Positions 35,001 through 43,812 are shown, numbered from the stretch's first letter. The stretch is DNA of 64,000 nucleotides from Anticarsia gemmatalis (GCF_050436995.1 NC_134773.1:4642194-4706193); one strand, 5' to 3'. The notes: generated by a model from the sequence alone, not told the origin. Numbers and translations are program-made.

Positions 35001-38000
35001 GTCCCGGGTGATCGATGAAAAAACATTTGTCGGTTGAGGAAAAAAAAAAAAAATGTACATTGAAATGCGACACACAATAACGTAAAAATATTTTTTTTAT
35101 AATATGATAAGCAAGTGGTTGCAGGTTCGAACCCGAGGCAACACACCAATGACTTTTCCAACTTATGTGTGTATTAGAAATAATTTAGCACAATTTATTA
35201 TCACATGTTCCAACGGTGAAGGAAAACATCGCGATGCAACCTTGCATGCCTGAGAGTTCTTTAGAACAGTTCTTGAATGCAAAGTCCTCAACTCACATTT
35301 GGCCAGCCTGCAGCACTCAAGGCCTAACCCTTCCCTCATAACGGAGACCCTTGCCCAGCAGTGGGACATTAATGAGTTTAATTTATTCATTTTTATTTTA
35401 GTTTAGAATTATAGATACCAACTTCAAAAAGAGGAGGTAGGTTATCAATTTGTTATATTTCCAGGCGACCTCCACCCGCATAGTGGGGGGTATCTGGTGG
35501 TTCTTCACGCTGATCATCTTATCCTCGTACACGGCTAACTTGGCCGCCTTCCTCACGGTAGAACGAACTGTGCTGCCTATACAGAGCGCCGCGGACTTGG
35601 CCGCGCAGAGCACTATACAGTACGGCACCTTGAATGGAGGCTCCACTATGTCGTTCTTTAGAGTAAGTATCGTAGAGAGGAGAGAGAGAGTAGACCGAGA
35701 TTAAGGCCGAGACTGAAACTGATGCCGAGGCCGAGGCCGAGGCCGAAACTGAAGTTGGGACTAACACCGAGACCAAGGCCGAGACTTAGACCGAGGCCGA
35801 GGCCGAGACTGGGACAAAGGCCGAGGCCGAGACCAAGGCCGAGACCAAGGCCGAGACCAAGGCCGAGACCAAGGCCGAGCCCGAAGCCGATGCCGAGGCC
35901 GAGACCGAGAACGAGACCGAGGCCGAGACTAAGATCGAGGCCGAGGCCGAGACCAATGCCGAGACCAAGGCCGAGGCCGAAGCCGAAGCCGAGGCCGAGA
36001 CCAAGAACGAGACAGAGGCCGAGACTAAGATCGAGGCCGAGGCCGAGACCGAGACTTAGACCGAGGCCGAGACCGAGGCCGAGGCCGAGACTGAGACCAA
36101 GGACGAGGCCGAGGCCGAGACCAAGTACGAGACCGAGGCCGAGACCGAGACTTAGACCGAGGCCGAGGCCTTGACCGAGACTTAGACCGAGGCCGAGACC
36201 AAGGCCAAGGCCGAGGCTGAGGAAGAGGCCGAGACTAAGACTGATCTCTAGGCCGAGGCCGAGTCTAAGTCCGAGGCCGAGACTAAGACCGAGGCCGAGG
36301 ACGAGACCGAGACCGAGATCGAGAGTCCGAGGCCGAGACTAAGACCAAGGCCGAGACAAAGACTGAGGCCGAGACTAAGACCGAGGCCGAGACTAAGACC
36401 GAGGCCGAGACTAAGACCTAGGCCGAGGCCGAGGACTGAAACTTTTTCAAATATCGATTTCTATGTTTTTGTTTAAAATTGTTAGATTGAGTGGCTTATT
36501 TTTAATCATCTAATTAACATTTTTCCTTCTAGGAGTCAAACATAGATATGTACCAAAAGATGTGGTTGCACATGTCTGCGGCCTCCCCTCCCGCGCTGGT
36601 GTCCTCCTACGAAGAGGGAGTAAGGAGGGTTCTGTCTGGGAACTACGCCTTCCTCATGGAGTCCACCATGCTGGACCATAGGGTCCAGAGAGATTGTAAC
36701 CTTACGCAGATTGGGGGACTGTTGGATTCTAAGGTAAGAGTAGACTATAAGATAGTATTACTGTAAGATAGTTTTTTAAAAATAGGCTTTTTGGTAATAT
36801 ATAATTTTAAGTTAAAAAAGAAAACACAGGTATAATATAATAATCCATTCTTAAGTCTAAACGCCTGGAAGAGCTTCTGGTCCATGAAGCATCTAATGAA
36901 GGGCAACCTTCCAATCACCCTAAAGCGGAAGCTCGTCGACATGTGTATACTGCCCATCCTAACCTACGGTGCCCAAACATGGTCCCTGACTGAGATTCAG
37001 AAGTCCAAATTGAAGGTTGCCAGAGAGCTATGGAGCGTAGCATTCTTGGAGTAAAGAGGACGGATCGCGTCCGGAACTCTTCACTACTTCATTACCGATG
37101 TGGGCAAACAAACCGCCAGGCTAAAGTGGAATTGGGCCGGACATGTTCACCGGATGCACCCTGAGAGATGGGCTAATATAGCCACGAAGTGGGTGCCACA
37201 AGATGGTCGGCGGCAACGGGGAAGGCCCAAACGGAGATGGCGGGACGACATAGACGCGTTCCTGGAAGATTGGCCGGGAGCAGCAAGTGACCGAGGGGAC
37301 TGGAAGTCTAGGGGAGAGGCCTTTGCTCAGCAGTGGGACACAGAAATAGGCTAGATAAAAAAAAAAAAGAAAAAAGTCTAAAAGCTACGGTCGCTCTATA
37401 TAATTTACGCTTTCACGCTTATAACATTAACACACTTAGACGAAATTTTACATAGAAATAGTTCAAAATCTGCAAAGGAAGTTTGTAAAGATCGTACCAA
37501 GTGGAGTACTCTGATTTCTGGGAAGAAAGCGTTATTTTATGTATGGTCGTGGGTTCGATTCTCACACGAAACAATTATTTGTGTGATGAATAATTGTTAC
37601 GGGTCTGGTTGTACTTTGTGTTCGTTGTTTGTATGTTTGTTAAAGTCCTCGCGATACAAGAGCAATACGTAGTTCGGGAGTTGCCTTTAAAAAGTTATGT
37701 ATGTTGTTCCCAGGGTTACGGCATAGCAACATGGAAAGGCAGTCCGTGGCGCGACAAGATATCCCTGGCGATCTTGGAGCTGCAGGAGAAGGGCGTGATC
37801 CAGATCCTGTACGACAAGTGGTGGAAGAACACGGGCGACGTCTGCAACAGAGACGGCAAGGACAGCAAGGCCAACCCGCTGGGGGTGCAGAATATTGGTG
37901 AGCCACTTTGAGCTGGGCACTACTGGGCACGCGTCTCTTTCCGTACGAGGAAGGGTTAGATTTGAAGTTCACTACGCTGGCCAAGTACGGATTAGGGACT

Positions 38001-41000
38001 TCAAGAACTATGCTAAAAAAAATTCAGGCATGCAAGATTGCATCACGATGTGTTCCTTCGCCGTTGGAGCAAGTGGTAAAAAAATATTTTTAGACTATCT
38101 TCCAATTATATTGGAGGCGGTTTCTCACCGGATGCAGCTGAATACCAGTATTGTACATGCAGCGACTGTCTATCGGACCTCCACAACACAGTTACCTGGC
38201 TTATAACACGATACTAAGTAAGACTTTCAAGCTTCTGACTACTGTTAACGACTGTCAAAGATCTTTGGCAATGGCAGCCGGGACACACAATTTAACATGC
38301 TCGATATGTATAAGATGGTCACTCATCCACAGAACAACCTCGGCAAGCGTGGCTTAACCTCAGGGATCGATCGCGGCTGTAGTTAACTAAGCCACGAGCT
38401 CTTCGACTCTGTCAAAGATCTTGAATTGAAAATGTTTTTTTGTTACAGGAGGAGTATTCGTGACTCTTCTATGTGGCCTTGCACTGGCCATAGTGGTAGC
38501 CATATTAGAATTTTGTTGGAACACCAAAAAGAACGCCACACAAGGCAGACAGTCGCTCTGCAGTGAAATGGGACAGGTATAGTCTTGCATTCTTACTTGT
38601 GCCTCCGTGATGTGGTGGTTTAGGTCACCACGCCAACACCACTGCGGCGGGAGGTCGTGGTTTCGATTCCTGCACGGAGCAATTATTTGTGCGACCCACA
38701 AATAATTGTTTCGGGTCTGGTTGTGCTTTGTGTCCGTTGTTTGTATGTTTGTAAAAGTCCCCGCGACACAAGAGCAATTCTTAGTTCGGGAGTTGTCTTT
38801 TTTTTATAAAAAACAAAATAAAACTACAAACAACCCTAGTTCAACAACTTAGTAAAGAGCCTTAGTATGTAAAATAAAAAAAAACCCGCCAAGTGTTTGT
38901 AAAACTCGCGCACGAAGGGTTCCGTACACTGATATTAAAAATATACGAAAACTTTTATTGTATGGAGACCTCCATTAATAAATATTGAAAAAATTTTTGG
39001 TATTAGTTCTTATAGCGGTAATGGAAATACATAATTTTTAAAAATAACAGCTTGCTGATGATTTCGGTTTATGAGATATCCTGGTGAAAAAAATTGATTG
39101 ATAGAAACAGTGATATTATTTAATTTTATATATAAAAATGAAAAATAAAACATACAGTCGAATTGAGAACCTCATCCTTTTTTTGAAGTCGGTTAAAAAC
39201 AGTAGCAATGTGCAAAAGGGTTAGCTTACACTAAAAATATTGCAAAAGTGAGATATAATAGCACTCTAATTTGTCAACTCATTTTCGACAAAATTGAACT
39301 TATACTGGACCAAGATCCCAGAGCTGCCAGACGCCTACGTCATTTTAGCAAAGCTGAAATTTTGAGGATTGTTAGTATAAAGGGTCTGTTAAGAGGTATT
39401 CACATCCACTACCTTGAAAGCGGGGCCGTTTCTGAGGTAGCGCGGAGTGAAGGTGCGTAAAAAACGACCAAACCTACGTTATAGTAGCAAAGTTGGTTTT
39501 CAGATATGTTTTTAATGATATAATGTAAAATTAAAATTGACCATTGCCAGACCGTTTCAAATTAGGTTAACCACGTTATAGTTACAAGCGTTAATTTTAT
39601 ATGTTATTTTAGGTACAATTTTAAGACCCTTTGTATGCGGACAGACCAATCCGAAGGGCCATTCGTCCCCTAGACGCCTTTAAACTTTCCCTATGAGTGC
39701 GACACTCTCGCGAGTGTGCGTATGCCCAACGGAAAATATGGAAAATCGTAATTTTAGTTTAATAGGGAATTAGTGTGTGACATTGTGTAAATGTGTATCT
39801 ATAGTACATATTTGTGTATCCACCTACTACAGAGTTGTTCAATAAACGCTGGGATGACGTAGTCCCAGCAGAAACTGTTTTTATGGCCCCGGGAAACGAT
39901 CTGGCAATGGTCAATTTTAATTCTACATTATATCATTAAAAACATATCTGAAAACCAACTTTGCTACTATAACGTAGGTTGGGTCGTTTTTTACGCACCT
40001 TCACTCCGCGCTACCTCAGAAACGGCCCCGCTTTCAAGGTAGTGGATGTGCATACCTCTTAACAGACCCTTTATACTAACAATCCTCAAAATTTCAGCTT
40101 TGCTAAAAAGACGTAGGTTTGGCAACTCTGGGATCTTACTCTATACCCTTCACTAGAGACACAGAATTATGATAAGCACAACATGTTTTCGTTCTGAAAA
40201 TCGTTCTATGAAGATATTTTGGCTGTAGTTCGTTATTTTTGATCCAGGAGTTGAGGACAGCAATGCGGGGCGGTTCCTCAAGCAGAACAGTGCTAAGACC
40301 TGGCTGCTCCAGGTGTTCTCCAGCCACGCATGTACCGCCTTCATCCAGATATGAGGTGAACACTAGATCTTAGGACTAGAAACTTGAGTTAGGTTTCCAC
40401 CACGAGCTGAACCGAGCCAAGATACAAAACTGTGACGTCACTACGTCGTATTTCTATGCTAAAATGTGTTTTTGACATTTCATAAAGAGCTGATGATGGA
40501 GTGATGGAGTGATGGAGTGAATGAATGATGGAGTGAATGAGTGATGGAGTGAATGAGTGATGGAGTGATGGAGTGATGGAGTGAATGAGTGATGGAGTGA
40601 ATGAGTGATGGAGTGATGGAGTGATGGATTGATGGAGTGATGGAGTGAATGAATGATGGAGTGATGGAGTGAATGAGTGATGGAGTGAATGAATGATGGA
40701 GTGATGGAGTGAATGAGTGATGGAGTGAATGAGTGATGGAGTGATGGAGTGATGGAGTGAATGAATGATGGAGTGATGGAGTGAATGAGTGATGGAGTGA
40801 TGGAGTGAATGAATGATGGAGTGATGGAGTGATGGAGTGATGGAGTGATGGAGTGATGGAGTGATGGAGTGATGGAGTGATGGAGTGAATGAGTGATGGA
40901 GTGATGGAGTGAATGAGTGATGGAGTGATGGAGTGATGGAGTGATGGAGTGAATGAGTGATGGAGTGATGGAGTGATGGAGTGATGGAGTGATGGAGTGA

Positions 41001-43582
41001 TGGAGTGATGGAGTGAATGAATGATGGAGTGATGGAGTGAATGAGTGATGGAGTGAATGAGTGAATGAATGATGGAGTGATGGAGTGATGGAGTGAATGA
41101 ATGATGGAGTGATGGAGTGAATGAGTGATGGAGTGATGGAGTGATGGAGTGATGGAGTGATGGAGTGATGGAGTGAATGAGTGATGGAGTGATGGAGTGA
41201 ATGAGTGATGGAGTGATGGAGTGATGGAGTGATGGAGTGATGGAGTGAATGAGTGATGGAGTGATGGAGTGATGGAGTGATGGAGTGATGGAGTGATGGA
41301 GTGATGGAGTGATGGAGTGAATGAATGATGGAGTGATGGAGTGAATGAGTGATGGAGTGATGGAGTGAATGAGTGATGGAGTGATGGAGTGATGGAGTGA
41401 TGGAGTGATGGAGTGATGGAGTGATGGAGTGAATGAGTGATGGAGTGAATGAATGATGGAGTGATGGAGTGATGGAGTGAATGAGTGATGGAGTGAATGA
41501 ATGATGGAGTGATGGAGTGATGGAGTGAATGAATGATGGAGTGATGGAGTGAATGAGTGATGGAGTGATGGAGTGAATGAGTGATGGAGTGATGGAGTGA
41601 TGGAGTGAATGAGTGATGGAGTGAATGAATGATGGAGTGATGGAGTGATGGAGTGAATGAGTGATAGAGTGATGGAGTGATGGAGTGAATGAATGATGGA
41701 GTGATGGAGTGATGGAGTGATGGAGTGAATGAGTGATGGAGTGATGGAGTGATGGAGTGATGGAGTGATGGAGTGAATGAGTGATGGAGTGATGGAGTGA
41801 ATGAGTGATGGAGTGATGGAGTGATGGAGTGATGGAGTGAATGAGTGATGGAGTGATGGAGTGATGGAGTGATGGAGTGATGGAGTGATGGAGTGATGGA
41901 GTGATGGAGTGAATGAATGATGGAGTGATGGAGTGAATGAGTGATGGAGTGAATGAGTGATGGAGTGATGGAGTGATGGAGTGATGGAGTGATGGAGTGA
42001 TGGAGTGAATGAGTGATGGAGTGAATGAGTGATGGAGTGATGGAGTGATGGAGTGAATGAGTGATGGAGTGAATGAATGATGGAGTGATGGAGTGATGGA
42101 GTGAATGAATGATGGAGTGATGGAGTGAATGAGTGATGGAGTGATGGAGTGAATGAGTGATGGAGTGATGGAGTGATGGAGTGAATGAGTGATGGAGTGA
42201 ATGAATGATGGAGTGATGGAGTGATGGAGTGAATGAGTGATGGAGTGATGGAGTGAATGAGTGATGGAGTGATGGAGTGAATGAATGATGGAGTGATGGA
42301 GTGATGGAGTGATGGAGTGATGGAGTGATGGAGTGATGGAGTGATGGAGTGATGGAGTGATGGAGTGAATGAGTGATGGAGTGATGGAGTGATGGAGTGA
42401 ATGAGTGATGGAGTGATGGAGTGATGGAGTGATGGAGTGAATGAGTGAATGAGTGATAGAGTGATGGAGTGATGGAGTGAATGAATGATGGAGTGATGGA
42501 GTGATGGAGTGATGGAGTGAATGAATGATGGAGTGATGGAGTGAATGAGTGATGGAGTGATGGAGTGAATGAGTGAATGAATGATGGAGTGATGGAGTGA
42601 TGGAGTGATGGAGTGAATGAATGATGGAGTGATGGAGTGAATGAGTGATGGAGTGAATGAGTGATGGAGTGATGGAGTGATGGAGTGATGGAGTGAATGA
42701 ATGATGGAGTGATGGAGTGAATGAGTGATGGAGTGATGGAGTGATGGAGTAAATGAGTGTATGAATGAATGAGTGATGTAGTGATGGAGCGAGGGAGTGA
42801 TGGAGTGAATGAGTGAATGAGTGAATGCATGAATGAGTGATGGAGTGAATGAGTGATGGAGTGATGGAGTGAATGAGTGATGGAGTGATGGAGTGATGGA
42901 GTGATGGAGTGATGGAGTGAATGAGTGATGGAGTGATGGAGTGATGGAGTGATGGAGTGATGGAGTGATGGAGTGAATGAGTGAATGAGTGATAGAGTGA
43001 TGGAGTGATGGAGTGAATGAATGATGGAGTGATGGAGTGATGGAGTGAATGAGTGATGGAGTGATGGAGTGATGGAGTGATGGAGTGATGGAGTGATGGA
43101 GTGAATGAGTGATGGAGTGATGGAGTGATGGAGTGATGGAGTGATGGAGTGATGGAGTGATGGAGTGAATGAGTGATGGAGTGAATGAGTGATGGAGTGA
43201 ATGAGTGATGGAGTGATGGAGTGATGGAGTGATGGAGTGATGGAGTGATGGAGTGATGGAGTGATGGAGTGATGGAGTGATGGAGTGATGGAGTGATGGA
43301 GTGATGGAGTGATGGAGTGATGGAGTGATGGAGTGATGGAGTGAATGAGTGATGGAGTGAATGAGTGATGGAGTGAATGAGTGATGGAGTGATGGAGTGA
43401 ATGAGTGATGGAGTGATGGAGTGATGGAGTGATGGAGTGATGGAGTGATGGAGTGATGGAGTGATGGAGTGATGGAGTGATGGAGTGATGGAGTGATGGA
43501 TGGATTGATCAATGATTGCGAATATTTGTTCCAGCACTCTCGCAGTAGCAGCGTGGAGCTAAAGGAGCTCCGCTGGTCGTAG
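20011..43582 (+). CDS. Kainate-type ionotropic glutamate receptor subunit, complete, 18 coding exons
   Basis: Exons: 20011-20086, 20773-20934, 22980-23114, 25990-26112, 26595-26761, 27367-27420, 28601-28762, 29441-29584, 30110-30322, 32682-32885, 33627-33731, 34166-34302, 34646-34769, 35465-35662, 36533-36733, 37714-37897, 38449-38576, 43535-43582. All are GT-AG and in phase; 2565 nt, 854 residues. Residues 1-20 are a signal peptide. The amino-terminal domain runs to about 400. S1 starts at EKPYVMVKEGW (413). Ligand residues seen are Y416, T490, R495 in INYAREAVIDF, and E711 in AFLMES. M1 is about 533-553. The pore loop is NSFWFITGTFLRQGSG (583-598). M3 holds SYTANLAAFLTVE (623-635). M4 is 797-820. 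The tail ends HSRSSSVELKELRWS. FSFLNPL, ARFSPYEW and ALGVQNIGG-like motifs place it in the kainate clade; I cannot choose among insect subunits. It is a plasma-membrane, glutamate-gated cation channel. Odd points: Arg594 at the Q/R site, Gly598 in place of the usual acidic residue, and partial copies of exons 3 and 9. The first coding exon has an acceptor at 19972, so a non-coding 5' exon lies upstream. Confidence 0.93.
20205..20325. mobile_element. Foldback MITE H nested in repeat G
   Basis: Same arms. It splits a repeat G copy: GATAGATCACTAT lies at its left end and TCAGTCAGTCACCTTTGAGT to its right. Receptor intron 1. Confidence 0.85.
20979..21182 (-). mobile_element. SINE, family C
   Basis: Reverse full-length copy in receptor intron 2, with GGGAATCGAACCCACG (B box) and ACCACTGCGCCAAGGAGGC (A box). 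Confidence 0.8.
21585..21840 (-). mobile_element. SINE, family E, near full length
   Basis: Reverse copy ending CGGCGAGGTGACCACTACAA, the CGCAATAACCGTAGCG head in inverse. Receptor intron 2. Confidence 0.8.
21903..22210 (+). mobile_element. SINE, family D
   Basis: Forward full-length copy: GATTGCCGAGTGGTATAACT, GGTTCGAACCCGAGG, then tail with TTTATTTATTTATT. Confidence 0.8.
22517..22800 (-). mobile_element. SINE, family B
   Basis: Reverse copy with rearranged 5' tail; GATATGCAGTCGCTCCATGT shows an internal inverted duplication. Receptor intron 2. Confidence 0.7.
22825..22960 (+). mobile_element. SINE fragment, family C
   Basis: Body only: ATAATTGTTTCGGGTCTGGT to GCGGGAGTTGTCTTTTTAAA, just upstream of receptor exon 3. 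Confidence 0.7.
24160..24602 (+). promoter_or_regulatory. GC/CpG-rich candidate internal promoter with possible first exon
   Basis: About 24165-24350 is very rich in CpG against an AT-rich background. It is followed by T/G-rich leader-like sequence and an ATG at 24519 opening MVKHVEVHGVLCTCTSGSK. GT donors follow at 24577 (phase 1) and 24603 (phase 0). Phase 1 matches the incoming phase of receptor exons 3 and 4, so it could be an alternative first exon giving an N-terminally shortened subunit. This is inference only. Confidence 0.3.
24896..25201. mobile_element. TIR element J
   Basis: GGCCGGGACTCCACCAAAGC and GCTTTGGTGGAGTCCCGGCC termini, 306 bp, GC-rich, with repeated GGAGATGTG and CACATCTCC motifs inside. 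No coding capacity; the overlapping ORFs on both strands are chance. Receptor intron 3. Confidence 0.8.
25393..25486 (+). pseudogene. Partial copy of receptor exon 3 (3' 94 bp plus donor)
   Basis: Matches 23021-23114 at 93 of 94 positions (GCC to GCT, synonymous), and the identity continues through the donor GTAAGTGAGC. The first 41 bp of exon 3 are missing. Just upstream, ACTTTAG at 25381-25387 could act as an acceptor. Spliced from exon 2 (phase 1) it would read GAC AAA then GGAGCTGG in the correct frame, so an alternative exon cannot be excluded. Confidence 0.85.
25590..25765. mobile_element. TIR element K
   Basis: AGAGCCCTGCCTCACTGGGA and CCTAGTGAGGCAGGGCTCTA, arms about 55 bp including CCATGGCGGCGTCGCTGGCT. 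Receptor intron 3, 220 bp before exon 4. Confidence 0.85.
26155..26335 (+). mobile_element. SINE, family E
   Basis: GTTAACGTGGTCAGCTCGCC, GTGTGGTTCCAATCACACCC, to GACCGTGTGTGAGTTG, in receptor intron 4. Confidence 0.75.
26417..26547 (+). mobile_element. SINE 3' fragment, family D
   Basis: Tail segment with AAAGTCCCCAACCCGCACTA and CCTAGCAGTGGGACAG, ending about 50 bp before receptor exon 5. Confidence 0.7.
26766..26997. repeat. 16-bp minisatellite abutting the donor of receptor exon 5
   Basis: Units AGTAGACCAGTAGACT repeat about 14 times, starting within five bases of the GTGAGT splice donor at 26762. Degenerate AGACTAG units continue to about 27110. Confidence 0.95.
27463..27692. mobile_element. 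Two inverted half-copies of SINE family A
   Basis: 27463-27590 is minus-oriented (CCTAGTGTCAAAG to GTCACCCATC). 27591-27692 is plus-oriented and repeats the tail (GTTGTTGTCAATTAAG to GGTTGACCACTAACC). The two tails therefore face outwards. Receptor intron 6. Confidence 0.7.
28335..28485 (+). mobile_element. SINE, family C with internal deletion
   Basis: A box present (GCCTCCGTGGCGCAGTGGTA); the B box region is lost between TTGCGTCGG and GTCTGG. Confidence 0.75.
28800..29375. repeat. CATCATTCATT minisatellite in receptor intron 7
   Basis: About 50 copies of an 11-bp unit (ATTCATCATTC) with variants such as CACTCATT, starting about 40 bp after the donor at 28763. It makes a spurious plus-strand ORF running on from exon 7 (Ser/His/Ile/Phe-rich). 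Confidence 0.95.
29630..29750 (-). mobile_element. SINE 3' fragment, family D
   Basis: CCCATTACTGTCCGACTGCT to GGGGACTTTGCATGC in receptor intron 8. Confidence 0.7.
30330..30660. repeat. TGACTAAT octamer array, block 1
   Basis: Irregular TGACTAAT/TGACTAATTGACTAA units starting eight bases after the exon 9 donor, and separating the genuine exon 9 from partial copy 1. Confidence 0.9.
30712..30851 (+). pseudogene. Partial copy 1 of receptor exon 9 (3' two-thirds plus donor)
   Basis: Copy of 30182-30322 (from ATGAGG to the GAG before the donor), followed by the same GTATGTGTGACTAATTG intron start. It has ten third-position substitutions, all synonymous, and one deleted base in the ATGAGGTTATCG start (ATGAGTTATCG here), which shifts the frame. 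There is no usable upstream acceptor in phase. It sits in the intron between exons 9 and 10. Confidence 0.85.
30858..30990. repeat. TGACTAAT octamer array, block 2
   Basis: Same octamer, directly after the donor of partial exon copy 1. Mostly perfect alternating TGACTAAT/TGACTAAT units, followed by ACCTATGAGTTACTAACGGA shared with block 3. Confidence 0.9.
31053..31193 (+). pseudogene. Partial copy 2 of receptor exon 9
   Basis: Same segment at full length (141 bp), still open in the receptor frame and ending at an intact GTATGTGTG donor. Against 30182-30322 I count seven codon differences; six are synonymous and one changes Asn to Thr (AAT to ACT). It is preceded by a leader, CATCAGCAAGTGTAAATG, that copy 3 shares. 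Acceptor-like AGs there lead into an in-frame TAA or TGA, so inclusion as an exon looks unlikely. Confidence 0.85.
31200..31535. repeat. TGACTAAT octamer array, block 3
   Basis: Longest and most homogeneous block, after partial copy 2. It gives a spurious minus-strand SQLVI repeat ORF. The end matches block 2, showing that exon copy and array were duplicated together. Confidence 0.92.
31597..31737 (+). pseudogene. Partial copy 3 of receptor exon 9
   Basis: Third 141-bp copy, open in frame, ending at GTACGTGAC. Six codon differences from the genuine exon, all synonymous (GGC to GGG or GGT, GTG to GTT or GTA, ACG to ACA, CTT to CTA). A decayed fourth start is visible near 32163-32195 (TGATCAGGTTGTCGAGAGAG), preceded by the same GTGGGTGTAT leader as copy 1. 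Confidence 0.85.
31742..32110. repeat. Degenerate TGACTAAT/CATTAGTC array, block 4
   Basis: After partial copy 3 the motif becomes CATTAGTCATTGACTAATTG, mixing both orientations of the octamer, then decays. Confidence 0.85.
32319..32437. mobile_element. Foldback MITE H
   Basis: CCCGGTTTCTTAGTACATTT to GTACCTCAGTAACCGGGGGT, in receptor intron 9. Confidence 0.85.
32487..32632. mobile_element. Foldback MITE L
   Basis: Perfect-looking inverted arms of about 47 bp (AATGTATAATAGAATACGGG and reverse) around GCCTAACGTTTCGGCGCAGG. Ends 49 bp before receptor exon 10. The core motif GCCTAACGTTTTGGCGCAG is also at 8120. Confidence 0.85.
32907..33134 (-). mobile_element. Lep1-like element, full length
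   Basis: CTAGCTGACCCGCGCAACTT to TATAATATTAGTATAGATA, 20 bp after the donor of receptor exon 10. Confidence 0.85.
33136..33250 (-). mobile_element. SINE fragment, family E
   Basis: GACACACACGGTCATTTGAT to TATAGATACATTGATCC, between a Lep1-like element and a family D copy. Confidence 0.75.
33288..33598 (-). mobile_element. SINE, family D
   Basis: Reverse full-length copy, ending about 30 bp before receptor exon 11. Confidence 0.8.
33757..33978 (-). mobile_element. SINE, family C
   Basis: Reverse full-length copy in receptor intron 11. Confidence 0.8.
34318..34575. repeat. ACATCA-type minisatellite in receptor intron 12
   Basis: Irregular repeats of ACATCACTTG, ACATCAACTT and ACATCACCTC, starting about 15 bp after the donor at 34303 and filling most of this short intron. 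Confidence 0.85.
34848..35015 (-). mobile_element. SINE, family E
   Basis: GGACAACTCACACGTGGTCA to ATTTGTCCCGGGTG, in receptor intron 13. Confidence 0.75.
35100..35393 (+). mobile_element. SINE, family D
   Basis: Forward copy without A box; GGTTCGAACCCGAGGCAACA to the CAGTGGGACATTAATGAGTT tail. Confidence 0.75.
35700..36432. repeat. GGCCGA hexamer minisatellite in receptor intron 14
   Basis: About 730 bp of GAGGCC/GAGACC/AAGGCC hexamers starting about 40 bp after the donor at 35663. It produces spurious Pro-Arg-repeat and Ser-Ala-repeat ORFs on the two strands. Confidence 0.93.
36838..37374 (+). mobile_element. 5'-truncated RTE-like non-LTR retrotransposon
   Basis: The 3' end of a LINE reverse-transcriptase ORF. 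36862-37051 reads SFWSMKHLMKGNLPITLKRK and LPILTYGAQTWSLTE before a stop. A shifted frame at 37100-37351 reads RLKWNWAGHVHRMHPERW, GRPKRRWRDDIDAF and GEAFAQQWDTEIG. It ends in an A-rich tail. Frame breaks show it is dead. It lies in receptor intron 15, sense orientation. Confidence 0.85.
37465..37540 (+). mobile_element. LINE 3' end fragment
   Basis: GAAGTTTGTAAAGATCGTACC encodes VCKDRTKW, the terminal motif of another insect non-LTR family. Related to the fragment at 52868-52975. Confidence 0.5.
37545..37697 (+). mobile_element. SINE fragment, family C
   Basis: GTCGTGGGTTCGATTCTCAC to GTTCGGGAGTTGCC, ending about 15 bp before receptor exon 16. Confidence 0.7.
37905..38080 (-). mobile_element. 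SINE 3' fragment, family D
   Basis: Diverged: CTGGGCACTACTGGGCACGC to CATGCAAGATTGCATCACGA. Confidence 0.55.
38093..38405 (-). mobile_element. SINE, family B
   Basis: Reverse near-full-length copy ending about 40 bp before receptor exon 17, adjoining a family D fragment (37905-38080). Confidence 0.8.
38599..38808 (+). mobile_element. SINE, family C
   Basis: Full-length forward copy 22 bp after the exon 17 donor, ending in T/A-rich sequence. Confidence 0.8.
39303..40139. mobile_element. Long-TIR foldback element, about 840 bp
   Basis: Left arm 39303-39560 and right arm 39885-40139 are imperfect inverted repeats of about 255 bp (GATCCCAGAGCTGCCAGACG against the reverse of GTAGGTTTGGCAACTCTGGG). 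The centre is unique. No transposase ORF. In the last receptor intron. 2763-2885 appears to be a related empty site. Confidence 0.85.
40487..43505. repeat. About 3 kb octamer satellite array in the last receptor intron
   Basis: Tandem 8-bp units GATGGAGT interspersed with GAATGAGT and GAATGAAT variants for about 3,020 bp (roughly 375 units), ending 30 bp before the final exon. Because 8 is not a multiple of 3 and no stop occurs, all three minus-strand frames are open and encode the same HHSITPSL-type repeat. These long ORFs are not genes. Confidence 0.97.
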
Positions 43583-43682
43583 CGCGGTCGCGGGCGCGGC
43601 GCGGCCTCAGCGCCCGCCTCGCCCGCGCGACCGCACGGGCTCGCGCCGCGCCCGCGCGCGCACCACAGTGAGTGGCCCCGAG

Positions 43683-43765
43683 TGTACAGTAGAGTAGTGT
43701 AGTGTACTGTAGTGTAGTGTACTGTAGTGTAGTGTACATGTACATGTACATGTACAGTGTAGTGC
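43683..43765. repeat. GTAGTGTAC microsatellite
   Basis: Short tandem AGTGTAGTGTACT units running into four ACATGT units, within the putative 3' UTR or last intron of the receptor gene. Confidence 0.8.
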
Positions 43766-43812
43766 CGACACACGCGCCCCACGCACCATCACAGGCTGTC
43801 ACACGCAATAGG

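Noticed and set aside
35722..36174. 150-codon Pro-Arg repeat ORF and its minus-strand partners
   Set aside because: Translation of the GGCCGA hexamer array in intron 14.
37640..37984. Minus-strand ORFs opposite receptor exon 16
   Set aside because: Shadows of the GC-rich plus-strand exon, which is in phase with its neighbours.
40389..43782. Three overlapping minus-strand ORFs of 813, 1027 and 1100 codons
   Set aside because: They translate an 8-bp satellite in all three frames (Ser/His/Ile/Thr/Pro repeats). Openness follows from the unit lacking stops.
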